A stretch of 25,677 nucleotides of DNA from Gordonia westfalica (GTDB lineage Bacteria; Actinomycetota; Actinomycetes; Mycobacteriales; Mycobacteriaceae): contig NZ_FNLM01000005.1 in the NCBI RefSeq assembly GCF_900105725.1, positions 1 through 25,677 of the forward strand, written 5' to 3'. Below, in pieces: positions 1-8,384 of this stretch. A program made the position numbers and the translations under genes. The notes beneath the pieces are model-generated. The model made no database searches and had not been told where the DNA came from. It saw only the letters and a program-made list of their open reading frames with translations. Each line of letters starts with the position of its first letter. The first letter of the stretch is position 1.

Positions 1-367
1 TTCGCCGCGGCCTTCGATCCATCGCGGTGGTGGAAGGTGAGCCGCCCTTCGAGGAACAGCACTGCGGTCGCCCGCCGCCACACCTGCGCCTGGAATCCGG
101 CGGTCTCGGTGCGGGCGAAGATCAGTGCGGTGCCGGTGCCGTGGTTGGCGAGCCGGTCGAGCCACCGCCACACATTGGAGTAGGGCGGGTTGCACCACAC
201 GCGCCCTTCCACGGCAGTGTGAGTCCGTCGTCGGGTAGTCGGTAGTGGTGGCGTGCGGTCGTCCAGTTCGCTTCTGCCGGTGCGGCGCACGGGTCGAGGT
301 CGAACGGGCCGAGGGCGTCGAGGACGTGCGGTGGTGTCAGCCACACGTCGTCCCGGTGGTGGCGCAC
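1..367 (-). CDS. Dam-type phage DNA N6-adenine methyltransferase, partial and frameshifted
   Basis: The product resembles the phage Dam family (DNA N-6-adenine-methyltransferase), which methylates adenine and often shields phage DNA from host restriction. Reading from GTG 367, the text DDVWLTPPHVLDALGPFDLD is the typical N-terminal block (WLTPP, GPFDLDPC). After W-K-G the frame breaks at the CCC run 204-206; adding one base restores RVWCNPPYSNVWRWLDRL, whose NPPY is the catalytic motif IV, followed by ALIFARTETAGF and LFLEGRLTFH, also typical. The 3' end lies beyond the window edge. The start is uncertain: ATG 381 (M-G-S-H-Q) would also fit if one more base is missing near 367. It follows the ERF-like gene by about 25 bp on the same strand. 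No restriction endonuclease is visible nearby, so it looks like an orphan enzyme. Confidence 0.82.
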
Positions 368-392
368 TGATGCGATCCCATCGCCCGCCCGC

Positions 393-985
393 TCACGACG
401 CCTCCTGTGCGCCGAGTTCGTCGGCCAGGGTGGTTTGCGCCGCATCATGATCCGGGACAGACATGATCGCCTTCCCCTTCTCCTGCACCTCACGAGTCAG
501 CGGCACCAGCACCGCAATCCCGGCAGTCTTCAGATCGACATTGCGGGTGGTCATCGCCCACTCGGCGAACTCCTTCGTCACCATCCCCGCAGCCGTCACA
601 GCCTCAGCCAGTTCGCGTTGCGCCCGCTGCGCCGGCGTCTGCTGACGGTTCCGGACCTCCTCCGACGACGCCACACCCTTCTTCGTGTCCGCCGCCAACG
701 CTGCGACGATCGCCCTCCCCCACGCCGCGGTCTCAGCGTTCTGCATCTCCGAGTCACGGGTGAAAGATGTGGGGCCGGGGATGGGTTCCCACGCGGTACC
801 GATACCGGGACGCTCATCATCCGGCGTGCGGTAGGCGGCGGCGGTGAACGCGAGGAAGCTCTTGCGCCAACCTCAAGAACTTCGTATCGCACCTGCTGGA
901 GAGAGCCGGTGGGGTGCTGGTTGCGGAACTCAACAATTCGGGTCGCGACATCGACGTAGTCGAGGGGGCCTTTGTAGTCGGGCAT
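393..985 (-). CDS. ERF-like / single-strand annealing-type phage protein, one frameshift
   Basis: Two overlapping frames (596-985 and 393-746) join into one 197-residue protein if one base is added in the TT run at 862-863. The joined protein reads MPDYKGPLDYVDVATRIVEF at its N-terminus, AYRTPDDERPGIGTAWEPIP at about 51-70, then SEMQNAETAAWGRAIVAAL at 79-97 and a helical, charged C-terminal half. The block with Y-R-T-P-D-D followed by E-x-Q-N-A-E-T-x-A-W-G-R-A is common in actinophage proteins placed beside early DNA-metabolism genes, sometimes annotated as ERF-like recombination or ssDNA-binding proteins. A role in strand annealing during phage replication is inferred from family resemblance only. 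Its ATG overlaps the stop of the upstream gene (TGATG), implying translational coupling. Confidence 0.72.
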
Positions 986-1202
986 CAGAGGTCTGCTCCG
1001 CCCTGGAGGGGATGACCTCGAACCCGTTGCCGTCAGCCTTGATCCAATCCCCCGGAAGGGCAGTCACACCATCCACCCGTAGCTGGAGTTGGTGGGGTTT
1101 GGGGCGGACGATCATGCCGCCACACCACACGGCGATGTCGAGCATCGTGCGGTAGCGGTCAGACCACGAACCGCTGCTGGGAAGCTGTCTCACAGAGTTC
1201 AC
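985..1202 (-). CDS. PGDW-motif phage protein (copy A, frameshifted near its end)
   Basis: A small soluble protein of 72 residues in the reconstructed form. It starts at GTG 1202, overlapping the previous gene by four bases (GTGA). It contains W-S-D-R-Y-R-T-M-L-D-I-A-V-W and A-L-P-G-D-W-I-K-A-D-G-N-G-F. The PGDWI-x-x-x-x-x-GF/GE pattern is found in a widespread family of small phage proteins of unknown function. Copy A lacks one G (GCGGAG where copy C has GCGGGAG), so the frame here reads on past the expected TGA at 985-987. Combining A and C gives an intact end in which the TGA overlaps the ATG of the ERF-like gene. Confidence 0.7.
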
Positions 1203-1635
1203 AGCGCACCACCGAAAGATCCGAGACGGCTGCTGCGTCGGCGGAACTCGCCCTCATCCTGGACCGTGACGTGGTACCGGGTGGTGGCGCGGGATTCCAG
1301 AACCTCCCGCAGTGAAGCGGCCTGCGCGAGGGTGGCGTGCACCTGGGCGCGCGCTGCGACCTCCGAGTGCTGGGTGGTCGTGAGGTTGCGGTCGTGCTCG
1401 ATGAACGCGAGCATCCTCTCCGCTTCGGCGTAGTGCTTCTGCGCCGGGGTGACTTCCGGATTGATCAGGGCGTAGGCGATGCCGTTGGGCGACATCATGC
1501 ATTCGCACTTGCCGACCCCGCACGCACCCCCGGATCGGTGCCGTGCGGGTCGATGCCGTGGCCGCACTCCGGGCACAGGACGACATCACGCCCTGTGAGC
1601 CGGAACAGTTCGTCCTGGCTAATGTCTTCGGTCAT
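1199..1635 (-). CDS. Cysteine-cluster (zinc-binding) phage protein, frameshifted copy A
   Basis: Copy of the 145-residue protein described at 15586-16023. The C run at 1527-1531 has five bases here and six in copies B and C, so the reading frame breaks just inside the cysteine cluster. Confidence 0.8.
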
Positions 1636-1804
1636 TGTTGTCTCCATGGGTCTTGTTGCCCGTAGGCAGGATTGGGGAACAGTTCTTCCGGCTCGACCGG
1701 GTCGTCCGGGAGAACATCTCCAGGTCCGGGTAGGTCGTAGGGTATTGGGGGCCGCGCCACCGGAACCCGCCGGCAGCATGGGTGCGGTTCGACATGAACC
1801 TCAC
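1632..1804 (-). CDS. 57-aa hypothetical protein, frameshifted copy A
   Basis: Copy of the gene at 15416-15589. The G run at 1740-1742 is one base shorter than in copies B and C, which breaks the frame after about 22 codons. Confidence 0.65.
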
Positions 1805-2009
1805 GCCGCCGCCTTCGCTCTCGCCACCAACTCGAACAGCCGCTCAGCCACCAGGCCTGCACGATCAACGGGGGCCTGGGGTGGTCGGCGTCGGGCCAGG
1901 TGACGAACTCGGTGCGTCCGTTCACCCACGCCCAAAACAGGTGGAGGTCTGGGAGGTGTTGCACCCACATGTCGACACCGTCGATCTGGCGGTGCTCCGC
2001 GGCACTCAT
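1801..2009 (-). CDS. 69-aa hypothetical protein, frameshifted copy A
   Basis: Copy of the gene at 15210-15419. The G run at 1878-1881 has four bases, against five in B and C, shifting the last third of the protein out of frame. Confidence 0.7.
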
Positions 2010-2722
2010 GACGCATCCCCGAAGTCGAGAGCCATCGTCTGATTACTGAGGCGTTTCGCAATCAGCTCGCAGTAACGCTCCTCAAGCTCGACACCGACCG
2101 CCTTACGGTTTTCGTTCGCCGCAGCAATCAACGTGGTGCCCGAACCGGCGAACGGGTCGAACACCGTTTCCGAGGCGTTCGTGAACAGGCGCACCCAGTC
2201 CTCCACCATTGGCAGCGGTTTCGCCGTCGGGTGACCGGTGTTCTGCACGACGGGGTACGTCCACACGCCAGCCTTGCCACCCCCGTTCCAGGCCGGTTTG
2301 GTGTCGGCGCGGTGTAGAAATGAAATCGCTTCCCAGCCTTGCCCGGGACGGTCGGCACTGATCTGCGGCATCGGGTTGGGCTTCACCCAGACACCGATGC
2401 GCAGCGAGCGCAACCCGACCGGCGGACCCTGGTCGAAGGCGAAAGCGTGCGCGTAATCAAGCGACGTGACCACCCAACTCGCCGAGACCCGCCCACACTC
2501 GGCGAGTACGGCCCGCAGGTCAGCGTCAGAGATCGCCGCGAACGTGACGGCCTTTATGCCATGACCAGCACCCCTGTTCGTCTTTGCCATTCCGTGTGTG
2601 CGTTCGGTGTACGGCGGATCCGTGATCACCACATCGACCGACCGATCTGCCATGTCTGCCATGACCTCTCGGCAGTCGCCGTGGTAGAGGGTGACCAGGT
2701 CGTCCTGGTAGTAGATGCTCAT
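2006..2722 (-). CDS. Beta-class DNA methyltransferase (intact copy A)
   Basis: Intact copy of the enzyme described at 14497-15213; the 238-residue translation is the same. It overlaps the 69-aa gene by four bases and the 81-aa gene by four bases. Confidence 0.93.
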   Translation of the reverse strand: MSIYYQDDLVTLYHGDCREVMADMADRSVDVVITDPPYTERTHGMAKTNRGAGHGIKAVTFAAISDADLRAVLAECGRVSASWVVTSLDYAHAFAFDQGPPVGLRSLRIGVWVKPNPMPQISADRPGQGWEAISFLHRADTKPAWNGGGKAGVWTYPVVQNTGHPTAKPLPMVEDWVRLFTNASETVFDPFAGSGTTLIAAANENRKAVGVELEERYCELIAKRLSNQTMALDFGDAS

Positions 2723-2964
2723 GGCTGGGCCTCCTGCGCTGCGAGGAACACCAGCACGTGATCGCGGGTGATCCATGGCGACGATTGCGGCTCCACCTTC
2801 AACACCCGACGCCCGTAGAAGTCGGTGAGGACCGCGCTACACCCGGCAGCCGAAACCTGCATCGAGGACATGAAGCCGTGCGTGAATGCCTCGGAAGCGA
2901 GGTCGGCTTCCACCTCCACGATGTCGCGTGCCGTCCGAAACGCCTGCATGTCAACGACGCTCAC
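2719..2964 (-). CDS. 81-aa hypothetical protein (copy A)
   Basis: Intact copy of the gene described at 14255-14500; GTG start. Confidence 0.78.
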   Translation of the reverse strand: MSVVDMQAFRTARDIVEVEADLASEAFTHGFMSSMQVSAAGCSAVLTDFYGRRVLKVEPQSSPWITRDHVLVFLAAQEAQP

Positions 2965-3133
2965 GGGTCACCTCCACCGCGCACGGCTCACACACCGTCA
3001 CGTTCTTCCCCGCCCGCCCATCCGGGAACACCAGGTATTCGCGGACGTAGCCGATCAATGTGCCTACGGGGTAGTCGGTGCGGCATTTGGGGCACCAGCC
3101 GGCATAGCGGGCTTCCACTGCACCGCTGCTCAC
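2951..3133 (-). CDS. 60-aa CxxC/CxxC protein (copy A)
   Basis: Intact copy of the gene described at 14086-14268; GTG start overlapping the upstream stop by four bases. Confidence 0.8.
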   Translation of the reverse strand: MSSGAVEARYAGWCPKCRTDYPVGTLIGYVREYLVFPDGRAGKNVTVCEPCAVEVTRERR

Positions 3134-3378
3134 TGGTCGACCCCCTCGTCTTCGATGTCGTAGGAGCGCTGGAGGATTGAAAGCAGCGCGTACTCGACCG
3201 ACTTCGAGTCCTGCTTGGCTGCGTAGTGCGCTATCTCTGCACGCAGCCAGAGGAGTTGCGCCTCCTTGCGCTGGTAGTACTTGTCGAGCTGGTTCTGGGT
3301 GTGTTGTGCGTCGGCGATCTGCTGCTGCACGATCGCGCCATACAGCTCGGACCCGAAGATGGTTTCGGCCCCGCTCAC
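3130..3378 (-). CDS. 82-aa helical protein (copy A)
   Basis: Intact copy of the gene described at 13841-14089; begins at GTG 3378. A longer frame from further upstream is only a shadow of neighbouring genes. Confidence 0.78.
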   Translation of the reverse strand: MSGAETIFGSELYGAIVQQQIADAQHTQNQLDKYYQRKEAQLLWLRAEIAHYAAKQDSKSVEYALLSILQRSYDIEDEGVDQ

Positions 3379-3542
3379 TGGTCGACCTCCTGGGTGGGCA
3401 TGCAGAACCCGACCACCGTCATCAGCAACAGGACCGCGACGATCACGAACGCCACCAGTTCTTCCGGTCCGAGAGGTGGGAGGATCGCCCACACCCCCAA
3501 CACAAGACACGCATACGCGGGAACCCAGATCGCGGCCTTCAC
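3375..3542 (-). CDS. 55-aa two-helix membrane protein (copy A)
   Basis: Intact copy of the gene described at 13677-13844, begins at GTG 3542. Confidence 0.7.
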   Translation of the reverse strand: MKAAIWVPAYACLVLGVWAILPPLGPEELVAFVIVAVLLLMTVVGFCMPTQEVDQ

Positions 3543-3759
3543 GACGCCGCCCTCTCACCCGGAGCCGGCTGCGGCAGCGAGTTCCGCCACCGCACACACT
3601 CTTCGTGGTCGATAAAGTACTTGCCGCCCCCTCACGCAAGGTTCGGAACAGGATTCGCCCCTCGACATACTCGCGGCGAAGGGTCTTCTCGGAGACTCCC
3701 AGGATTTGGGCGGCCTCCTTCAGGGTGTACTGAAGGGGCTGAAGGTTTCTGTCGTTCAT
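3539..3759 (-). CDS. Excise/MerR-like HTH protein, frameshifted copy A
   Basis: Copy of the gene described at 13459-13680. The C run at 3627-3631 is one base shorter than in copies B and C, so the frame is lost after residue 43, downstream of the HTH. Confidence 0.8.
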
Positions 3760-3986
3760 GACGCCTCCAAGGTTCTGGTGGGGATGGGGGTTCGCTTGAG
3801 CAGGGTGAGCAGCGCATCGATGTGCTGCCACAGTTGCGGGCGGGTGAGTTCGATGGCGTCGTCCTCACCCGGCGGAAAGATCACGAAGACGGGTTCCCCT
3901 GTGGCGGGAATGGTCGTGACGTGATGGGTACCCGTCAAGCCGTCGATGGGGATGGGCGGAACCTCATGCAGCGGAAGATCACTCAT
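3756..3986 (-). CDS. 76-aa hypothetical protein (copy A)
   Basis: Intact copy of the gene described at 13232-13462. Confidence 0.75.
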   Translation of the reverse strand: MSDLPLHEVPPIPIDGLTGTHHVTTIPATGEPVFVIFPPGEDDAIELTRPQLWQHIDALLTLLKRTPIPTRTLEAS

Positions 3987-4210
3987 GCCGCACCGCCGAT
4001 GATGCGTTGCAGGACGATCCGCCCCGACGGAGTCAGATCACCGTGGGCCACCAGATCATTGAGGGCAGTGCGCAGCCGACTCGACTTGAGTGCTTCGCGT
4101 GCGGCCAACACCATCCAGTACTCCGGCGACTCCTCCGGGTCGAACGGGCGTAGCGGAGACGACTGCTCCCACGCCTTACGCGCAGCCTCCACAGCAGGAT
4201 CGGTGCTCAT
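3983..4210 (-). CDS. 75-aa hypothetical protein (copy A)
   Basis: Intact copy of the gene described at 13008-13235. Confidence 0.75.
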   Translation of the reverse strand: MSTDPAVEAARKAWEQSSPLRPFDPEESPEYWMVLAAREALKSSRLRTALNDLVAHGDLTPSGRIVLQRIIGGAA

Positions 4211-4750
4211 GCCGCACCGCCGATACGGTCCAGGTGGGAATCGTCCGGCCCAGGCCACACAATCCGCGACGACCGCTCCACAACCGCTGTCGCACCATAC
4301 GATTCGATGAGCTTGGCCTAGACTTCGCGGAGGACAACGACTTGTACTCGCGCTTAGTGGACGGCCAGTGGAAGCGTCGACTCCCGAACTGCGCGATATA
4401 CCCCGGATCGGGGTCCCACCCCTCGGGTTCCCAGTCAGGGTTGGGGTACCCGAACTCCTCACCGGTGTCGTCGGTGTAGAAGGTCAGTGCCCCTTCGGGA
4501 TAGCTCGTGATCGCAACTCGGTAGAGGTAGTAGCCGCCGCTGGGCTCACGCCAGTCCGGATCGGCCTCCTGCATTGCTCTGTACACGTCGCGTAGCTCGG
4601 CGAGCGTGAGAACCACTTCACCCGGCCGGACGGGGACTCAACCGACAGGTACGCCAGGTCGAGGCCGCTCACCTCACCGAGCGATACGTGGACCTTCCTG
4701 TTTTCATCTGCTACTACAGGGACTGGATCTGCGTAGTGCGAGAAGGACAT
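4207..4750 (-). CDS. 181-aa hypothetical protein, doubly frameshifted copy A
   Basis: Copy of the gene described at 12466-13011. One C is missing at 4621-4623 and another at 4317-4318 compared with B, C and D, so the frame is broken near codon 43 and again near codon 145. Confidence 0.75.
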
Positions 4751-4753
4751 GAG

Positions 4754-5664
4754 TCAGACCGCCTCGGGGAAGGACTCGCGCGTCCAGGCCCCGCCTCTGG
4801 GCATCTGCAGCTTGGACGTGTTCCCACCACGGCGCCAGTGGTTCCAGGCCATCACGAAGTAACCAATGAGATCACGGTCGCTGACGTTGACTTTGCCTTC
4901 GCGGATACGATCGAGTCGGTCACGCAGGGCGAGAATGGGATTGCCGGACTGGAGCCCGGCGCCTGAGTAGAGTCCTTCGCTGAACTCGCGAGCCGCTTCG
5001 CCGTCGATCAGTCGGAACTGCAGCAGCACTGCAAGGGTCACGCTGGGTCGGCACTTGACGCGCCGGAGACGCTGACTGGCAAGGTCCTGAAGGATGGCCA
5101 TCTCGACCGGGTGCTCGGCGGCCCAGGCGACTACCTCCGGGTTGCTGATCTTGCTTGCGACCTTCTGATCGCCGAAGAACGCCATACGCTGCCACTCCAG
5201 GTAGACCCGGATGCCGCCTGCGACGATCCTCGAATCAGTCGAACCAAGAAGCCTTCGAGGACCAGTTGGTCGCCGGCCGTCCGGGTTGTCCCTTGATCCA
5301 TCGTGCTTTGTGTGTCTGCGGGGAGCCCGCGTACAACCAGGAAAGGAATGGCCGGAAAGTTGTCGTCCATCCGGGCGAGTGCAGTCAGCCGGTGCTGCCC
5401 ATCGAGGAGGACATCATCGATCGACCACTTGATGGCTTCTCCGTTGTACTTCCAGCGTCCGGAAGTCATCTCGGCCATGAGACGCACTACCTGTGACTCT
5501 TTGATCGGTCGGTTGTGTGTGTTCTTCGCGAGTACACGACGCGCCATCGCCGGGTCGACGAAGATGGTCGACGCCGACGGCTTCTGCGGTGTCACACCGA
5601 CGGACGCGAGATGCTGGCTCTTACGGTGGAAGTCGCCTTCGGAAGTTTTCTGCCAGTTCGACAT
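4754..5664 (-). CDS. DGQHR-motif ParB-like protein, frameshifted copy A
   Basis: Copy of the protein described at 11551-12462. The CC at 5252-5253 is CCC in the other copies; the frame is lost just after residue 137, past the DGQHR motif. Confidence 0.88.
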
Positions 5665-5667
5665 GGG

Positions 5668-6453
5668 CTATCCTTCTAGTTGTGTGATGACGCTGTTGAG
5701 TGCGTCGCGGACGCGGATCAGATCGCTGAGGTTGGACGCCTTGATCTGGTCCTTGTTCCTTTTCAGGCGGTCGTCGGCGGCGAGCCGGTTGACCGATTCG
5801 ACAGCGCGCTTCAGGTTGAAAGTCGCGGAGTCGAAAGCATCTGTGATGGGCCGACGCTTCGGCGTGGCCGGTTGTGCCGGTGCGGGGGTCGGCGTGGGAG
5901 CGTTGAGTTCAGCGAGGGCGGCATCGGTGAAGCCGGGGGCGATCTCGACCGGCTCGGCCTCAACCTCGGCATCGATGTCGGGTTCCGGATCGATCCGGCG
6001 GCTGCCGATCTCGCTACGGATCGCCGCCGCGGTCGGCCTACCCCCGGTGGCCTCGTTGACCTTCGCCATAACATCCACGGCTTCAGCGGGGTCAAGGCCT
6101 GTCAGCTCCCGCGCCTGCCCCTCATTGGCCGGAAGTGCCGGTGTGTCACCAATTGGTGACGTCGCCATCTCCAGGGCGGCTTCCATGCCGTCAACAACGG
6201 TCGCCGCACTCATGAGGTCATAGGCCCGCTTACGGCTAAGGTTCCACCGGCTCTGGCAGTACACCTCGAACGACGCATACTCGTGCCGATAAAGGCGATC
6301 GTCACGGATCTTCGCCAGGGCGCGGCCTATCTCGATGAACGACTCGAGACCTCGCTCGATGACAGACTCTTGCTGCTCGAGGTCATCTCTCAGTGCTGAC
6401 AACTGATCGGCAGCGGCGACCGGCTCGCCGGGCAGATAGCTCGGGTAGCTCAT
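5668..6453 (-). CDS. ParB-accessory-like DNA-binding protein (intact copy A)
   Basis: Intact copy, 261 residues, of the protein described at 10762-11547. The 16-bp palindrome inside the gene lies here at 6145-6160. Confidence 0.8.
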   Translation of the reverse strand: MSYPSYLPGEPVAAADQLSALRDDLEQQESVIERGLESFIEIGRALAKIRDDRLYRHEYASFEVYCQSRWNLSRKRAYDLMSAATVVDGMEAALEMATSPIGDTPALPANEGQARELTGLDPAEAVDVMAKVNEATGGRPTAAAIRSEIGSRRIDPEPDIDAEVEAEPVEIAPGFTDAALAELNAPTPTPAPAQPATPKRRPITDAFDSATFNLKRAVESVNRLAADDRLKRNKDQIKASNLSDLIRVRDALNSVITQLEG

Positions 6454-6481
6454 CGGTTCACTCCCTCTACTGGTTTGGTGA

Positions 6482-6505
6482 CCGGGGCGGCTCCCCCCGC
6501 CCCGG
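6482..6505 (-). promoter_or_regulatory. GC-rich hairpin in early-operon leader (copy A)
   Basis: Perfect 9-bp stem CCGGGGCGG / CCGCCCCGG around a 6-nt loop, in the untranslated leader of the ParB-accessory-like gene. See the copy B entry at 10710-10733. Confidence 0.6.
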
Positions 6506-6625
6506 CCTGCGCGGGCTCCTGCGAGAGGGAGGGGGCCTGCGCGCTCCCGCACCGGCAGCGGTCAGCACGGGAGTGATCTACGAAGTCGGCAACGAGTGCT
6601 CGGACAACCGACCGCGGGTGCTCGA

Positions 6626-6928
6626 TCACGCGACCACCCGCCGTTGATTGCTATTACGTCCATTGCTAGCGGATGCGTGCTCCACGAAAAGGAGATGCAG
6701 AGGCACGTCGAGAGCCTCCGCGATGCGTTCGGCCAACTGCGGTGTGCACGTGGTCTTGTTCTCGGCGCAGAGGTGCCCAATGAAGCTCTTTGAGCATCCG
6801 GCATACCGCCCAAGCCTGGCCATCGAAAATCCGCGCTGGTTCATCAGTGCTCGGAGAGTGTCCCCGGATGTGAGTTTCATCCAACTGCCTTTCGGCCATC
6901 GTTTGTATGACGCCACTTCATCCTCCAT
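6626..6928 (-). CDS. Cro-like HTH regulator (copy A)
   Basis: Intact copy of the gene described at 10287-10589, with the same start choice (ATG 6928). Confidence 0.82.
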   Translation of the reverse strand: MEDEVASYKRWPKGSWMKLTSGDTLRALMNQRGFSMARLGRYAGCSKSFIGHLCAENKTTCTPQLAERIAEALDVPLHLLFVEHASASNGRNSNQRRVVA

Positions 6929-6962
6929 GGTCAACGGGTTGGTGTCAACTGTCGATGGATAA

Positions 6963-6992
6963 AACATACGACACTGGTAGACGCTTACGCAA
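6963..6992 (-). promoter_or_regulatory. Putative rightward (Cro-side) promoter, copy A
   Basis: On the minus strand TTGCGT (6992-6987) and TATGTT (6968-6963) are separated by 18 bp, upstream of the Cro-like gene. Mirror of the pair at 10223-10252. Confidence 0.4.
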
Positions 6993-7004
6993 GTAATCAC
7001 AGCG

Positions 7005-7032
7005 TTGTAGTTCCGCAGCCAGCGGATATGAT
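7005..7032 (+). promoter_or_regulatory. Putative repressor promoter, copy A
   Basis: TTGTAG (7005-7010) and TATGAT (7027-7032) with a 16-bp spacer point to the repressor gene. The predicted transcript would have an untranslated leader of about 110 nt before GTG 7152. Its -35 lies 12 bp from the -35 of the divergent Cro-side promoter, as in a classic phage switch. Confidence 0.5.
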
Positions 7033-7151
7033 GGCGTCCAACACTGGATGAAACGGTCAACGGCAAAACGCCAATTCCGGCCGTTGTGGGGTAGACGGAT
7101 GGGTGAGCGAATGACTAGCGACGTTCATACTCGGACGGCAGGCTCTGAGTC

Positions 7152-7913
7152 GTGAGCAAATTGTGGGAGTTCGTCCAGGCCCACCTGGACAGGACGGGAG
7201 CATCCGAGGCGGCGTTCGCACGCCAGATCGGTAGCATCCCGCAGACTGTCAACTCGTGGAAGAAGCGCGGGTTGAAGCAGCTCCCCGAAGTCGCCACTCT
7301 CCGTGCGATCTCAGAGATCACCGGCGCCAACTACGCGGACATCATTTCGGCCGTACTAACTGACATCGGGTACATCGAGGACGGCGAGCTGCCTACGGAG
7401 GCGATTACACCGAACGACCATCGGCAGATCGCTTTAGCAGCTCACCTACTTGTCGAGGCGGTTCCGAATATCGACGAACTTGATATCCCATTCGAGGACG
7501 TCTTTACGTTCGTTGGACTGGTCGAGCAGTCCGCGGGACTTCTTGGGCGCACTGGTCTCCATCAGGTAGATGACGCGACGGCGCAGGAGATTGTGGCCGA
7601 AGCCCGGAAAGCCGCGAGCAAGTATCGGCGGCTAGCACGGAGGGTGGCGGCTTCGCTCACAGGTGATGACGCGTCGGCAGATCGCCGACCGTCCGAGAGC
7701 CTGGAGGATTCCGATGCCCTACCAACTGATTCGCCCGCGTCGCCGGGAGCACCGGGCGAAGCGAGTGAAGAGCAGAAGACCACAGCCGGCGGCAAGGTCA
7801 CAGCCTTGCCTTCCCGGAATCAAGTCCCCAAACCTGAGCGGCCCGAGGATGCGAAGGCCGCCCGCAAGCGGAACCCACGGTTCAAACCCCAAGACCCTGA
7901 CGAATCTCATTGA
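7152..7913 (+). CDS. HTH immunity repressor, 253 aa (best copy)
   Basis: Probable lysogeny repressor that would bind the divergent operator region just upstream and silence the lytic operon. Residues about 17-42 form an Xre-like helix-turn-helix (A-S-E-A-A-F-A-R-Q-I-G-S-I-P-Q-T-V-N-S-W-K-K-R-G). Residues 86-170 are helical and may oligomerise. The last 80 residues are Pro/Lys/Arg-rich and look disordered. No S24/LexA-type Ser-Lys cleavage domain is apparent, so control by the adjacent ImmA-like protease is a reasonable inference. GTG start, with no strong Shine-Dalgarno visible. At 7813-7815 this copy has CCC and stops at 7913; copy B has CC there and reads on to 272 codons. Because the other copy differences look like base losses, the 253-residue version is taken as correct. 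Confidence 0.82.
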   Translation: MSKLWEFVQAHLDRTGASEAAFARQIGSIPQTVNSWKKRGLKQLPEVATLRAISEITGANYADIISAVLTDIGYIEDGELPTEAITPNDHRQIALAAHLLVEAVPNIDELDIPFEDVFTFVGLVEQSAGLLGRTGLHQVDDATAQEIVAEARKAASKYRRLARRVAASLTGDDASADRRPSESLEDSDALPTDSPASPGAPGEASEEQKTTAGGKVTALPSRNQVPKPERPEDAKAARKRNPRFKPQDPDESH

Positions 7914-7967
7914 TGTTATTCGAGGTCAGGGCCGTTTCTGTCAGAGGTGCATGTTCCTATTTCGGAC

Positions 7968-8384
7968 ATGAACTGGCATCCCTGGCGGTCAGCCCGCGAT
8001 GACTACCCGCACATCGCGATCGACTGCACACAGCGACTCTCACCCGGAACGATGGGGCTCAACGGCGAGCGCACCATCTGGATTCACCGCGGCCTCACCC
8101 AAGCGGAGAGACGGTGCACCCTCACCCACGAGCTGCTGCACCGGGAGATGCCTGACGCTGATGAGGACACGATTGAGCGTGAGACGGCTCGCCGGCTGAT
8201 CACACTCCCGCAGTTGGTGGACGCCTTCCGTTGGCTTCGTCACCCGTCACTGCCTGAGCTCGCTGAGCATCTGTGGGTGGACGAGCAGACGGCGTGGACG
8301 CGGATGCAACACCTGGACCCGATCGAGGTCGCCGAGATCGAAGCGGCGACCGAGGGTGACTGGTCGTGGAGTGACGTCGCATGA
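7968..8384 (+). CDS. ImmA/IrrE-like metallopeptidase (copy A)
   Basis: Small zinc peptidase of the ImmA/IrrE family (peptidase M78), which in other elements cleaves the phage or ICE repressor to start induction. The zinc motif HELLH lies at residues 54-58, preceded by L-T-Q-A-E-R-R-C-T-L-T. A downstream Glu in I-E-R-E-T-A-R-R-L (about 70-72) is a candidate third ligand. The C-terminal half has the winged-helix-like text L-A-E-H-L-W-V-D-E-Q-T-A-W-T-R-M. I chose ATG 7968 because M-x-W-H-P-W-R matches the usual family start in actinophages; GTG 7947 would add seven residues. It ends in an ATGA overlap with the DUF3263 gene and follows the repressor in the same direction. Confidence 0.87.
   Translation: MNWHPWRSARDDYPHIAIDCTQRLSPGTMGLNGERTIWIHRGLTQAERRCTLTHELLHREMPDADEDTIERETARRLITLPQLVDAFRWLRHPSLPELAEHLWVDEQTAWTRMQHLDPIEVAEIEAATEGDWSWSDVA

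Noticed and set aside
2006..2722. Restriction-modification system
   Set aside because: A methyltransferase is clear, but no neighbouring gene resembles an endonuclease.
5303..6223. 306-residue open frame opposite the two ParB-like genes (also at 10992-11912 and 20730-21650)
   Set aside because: It is antisense to two recognisable genes, Ser/Arg-rich, and has no family features; a GC-rich shadow.
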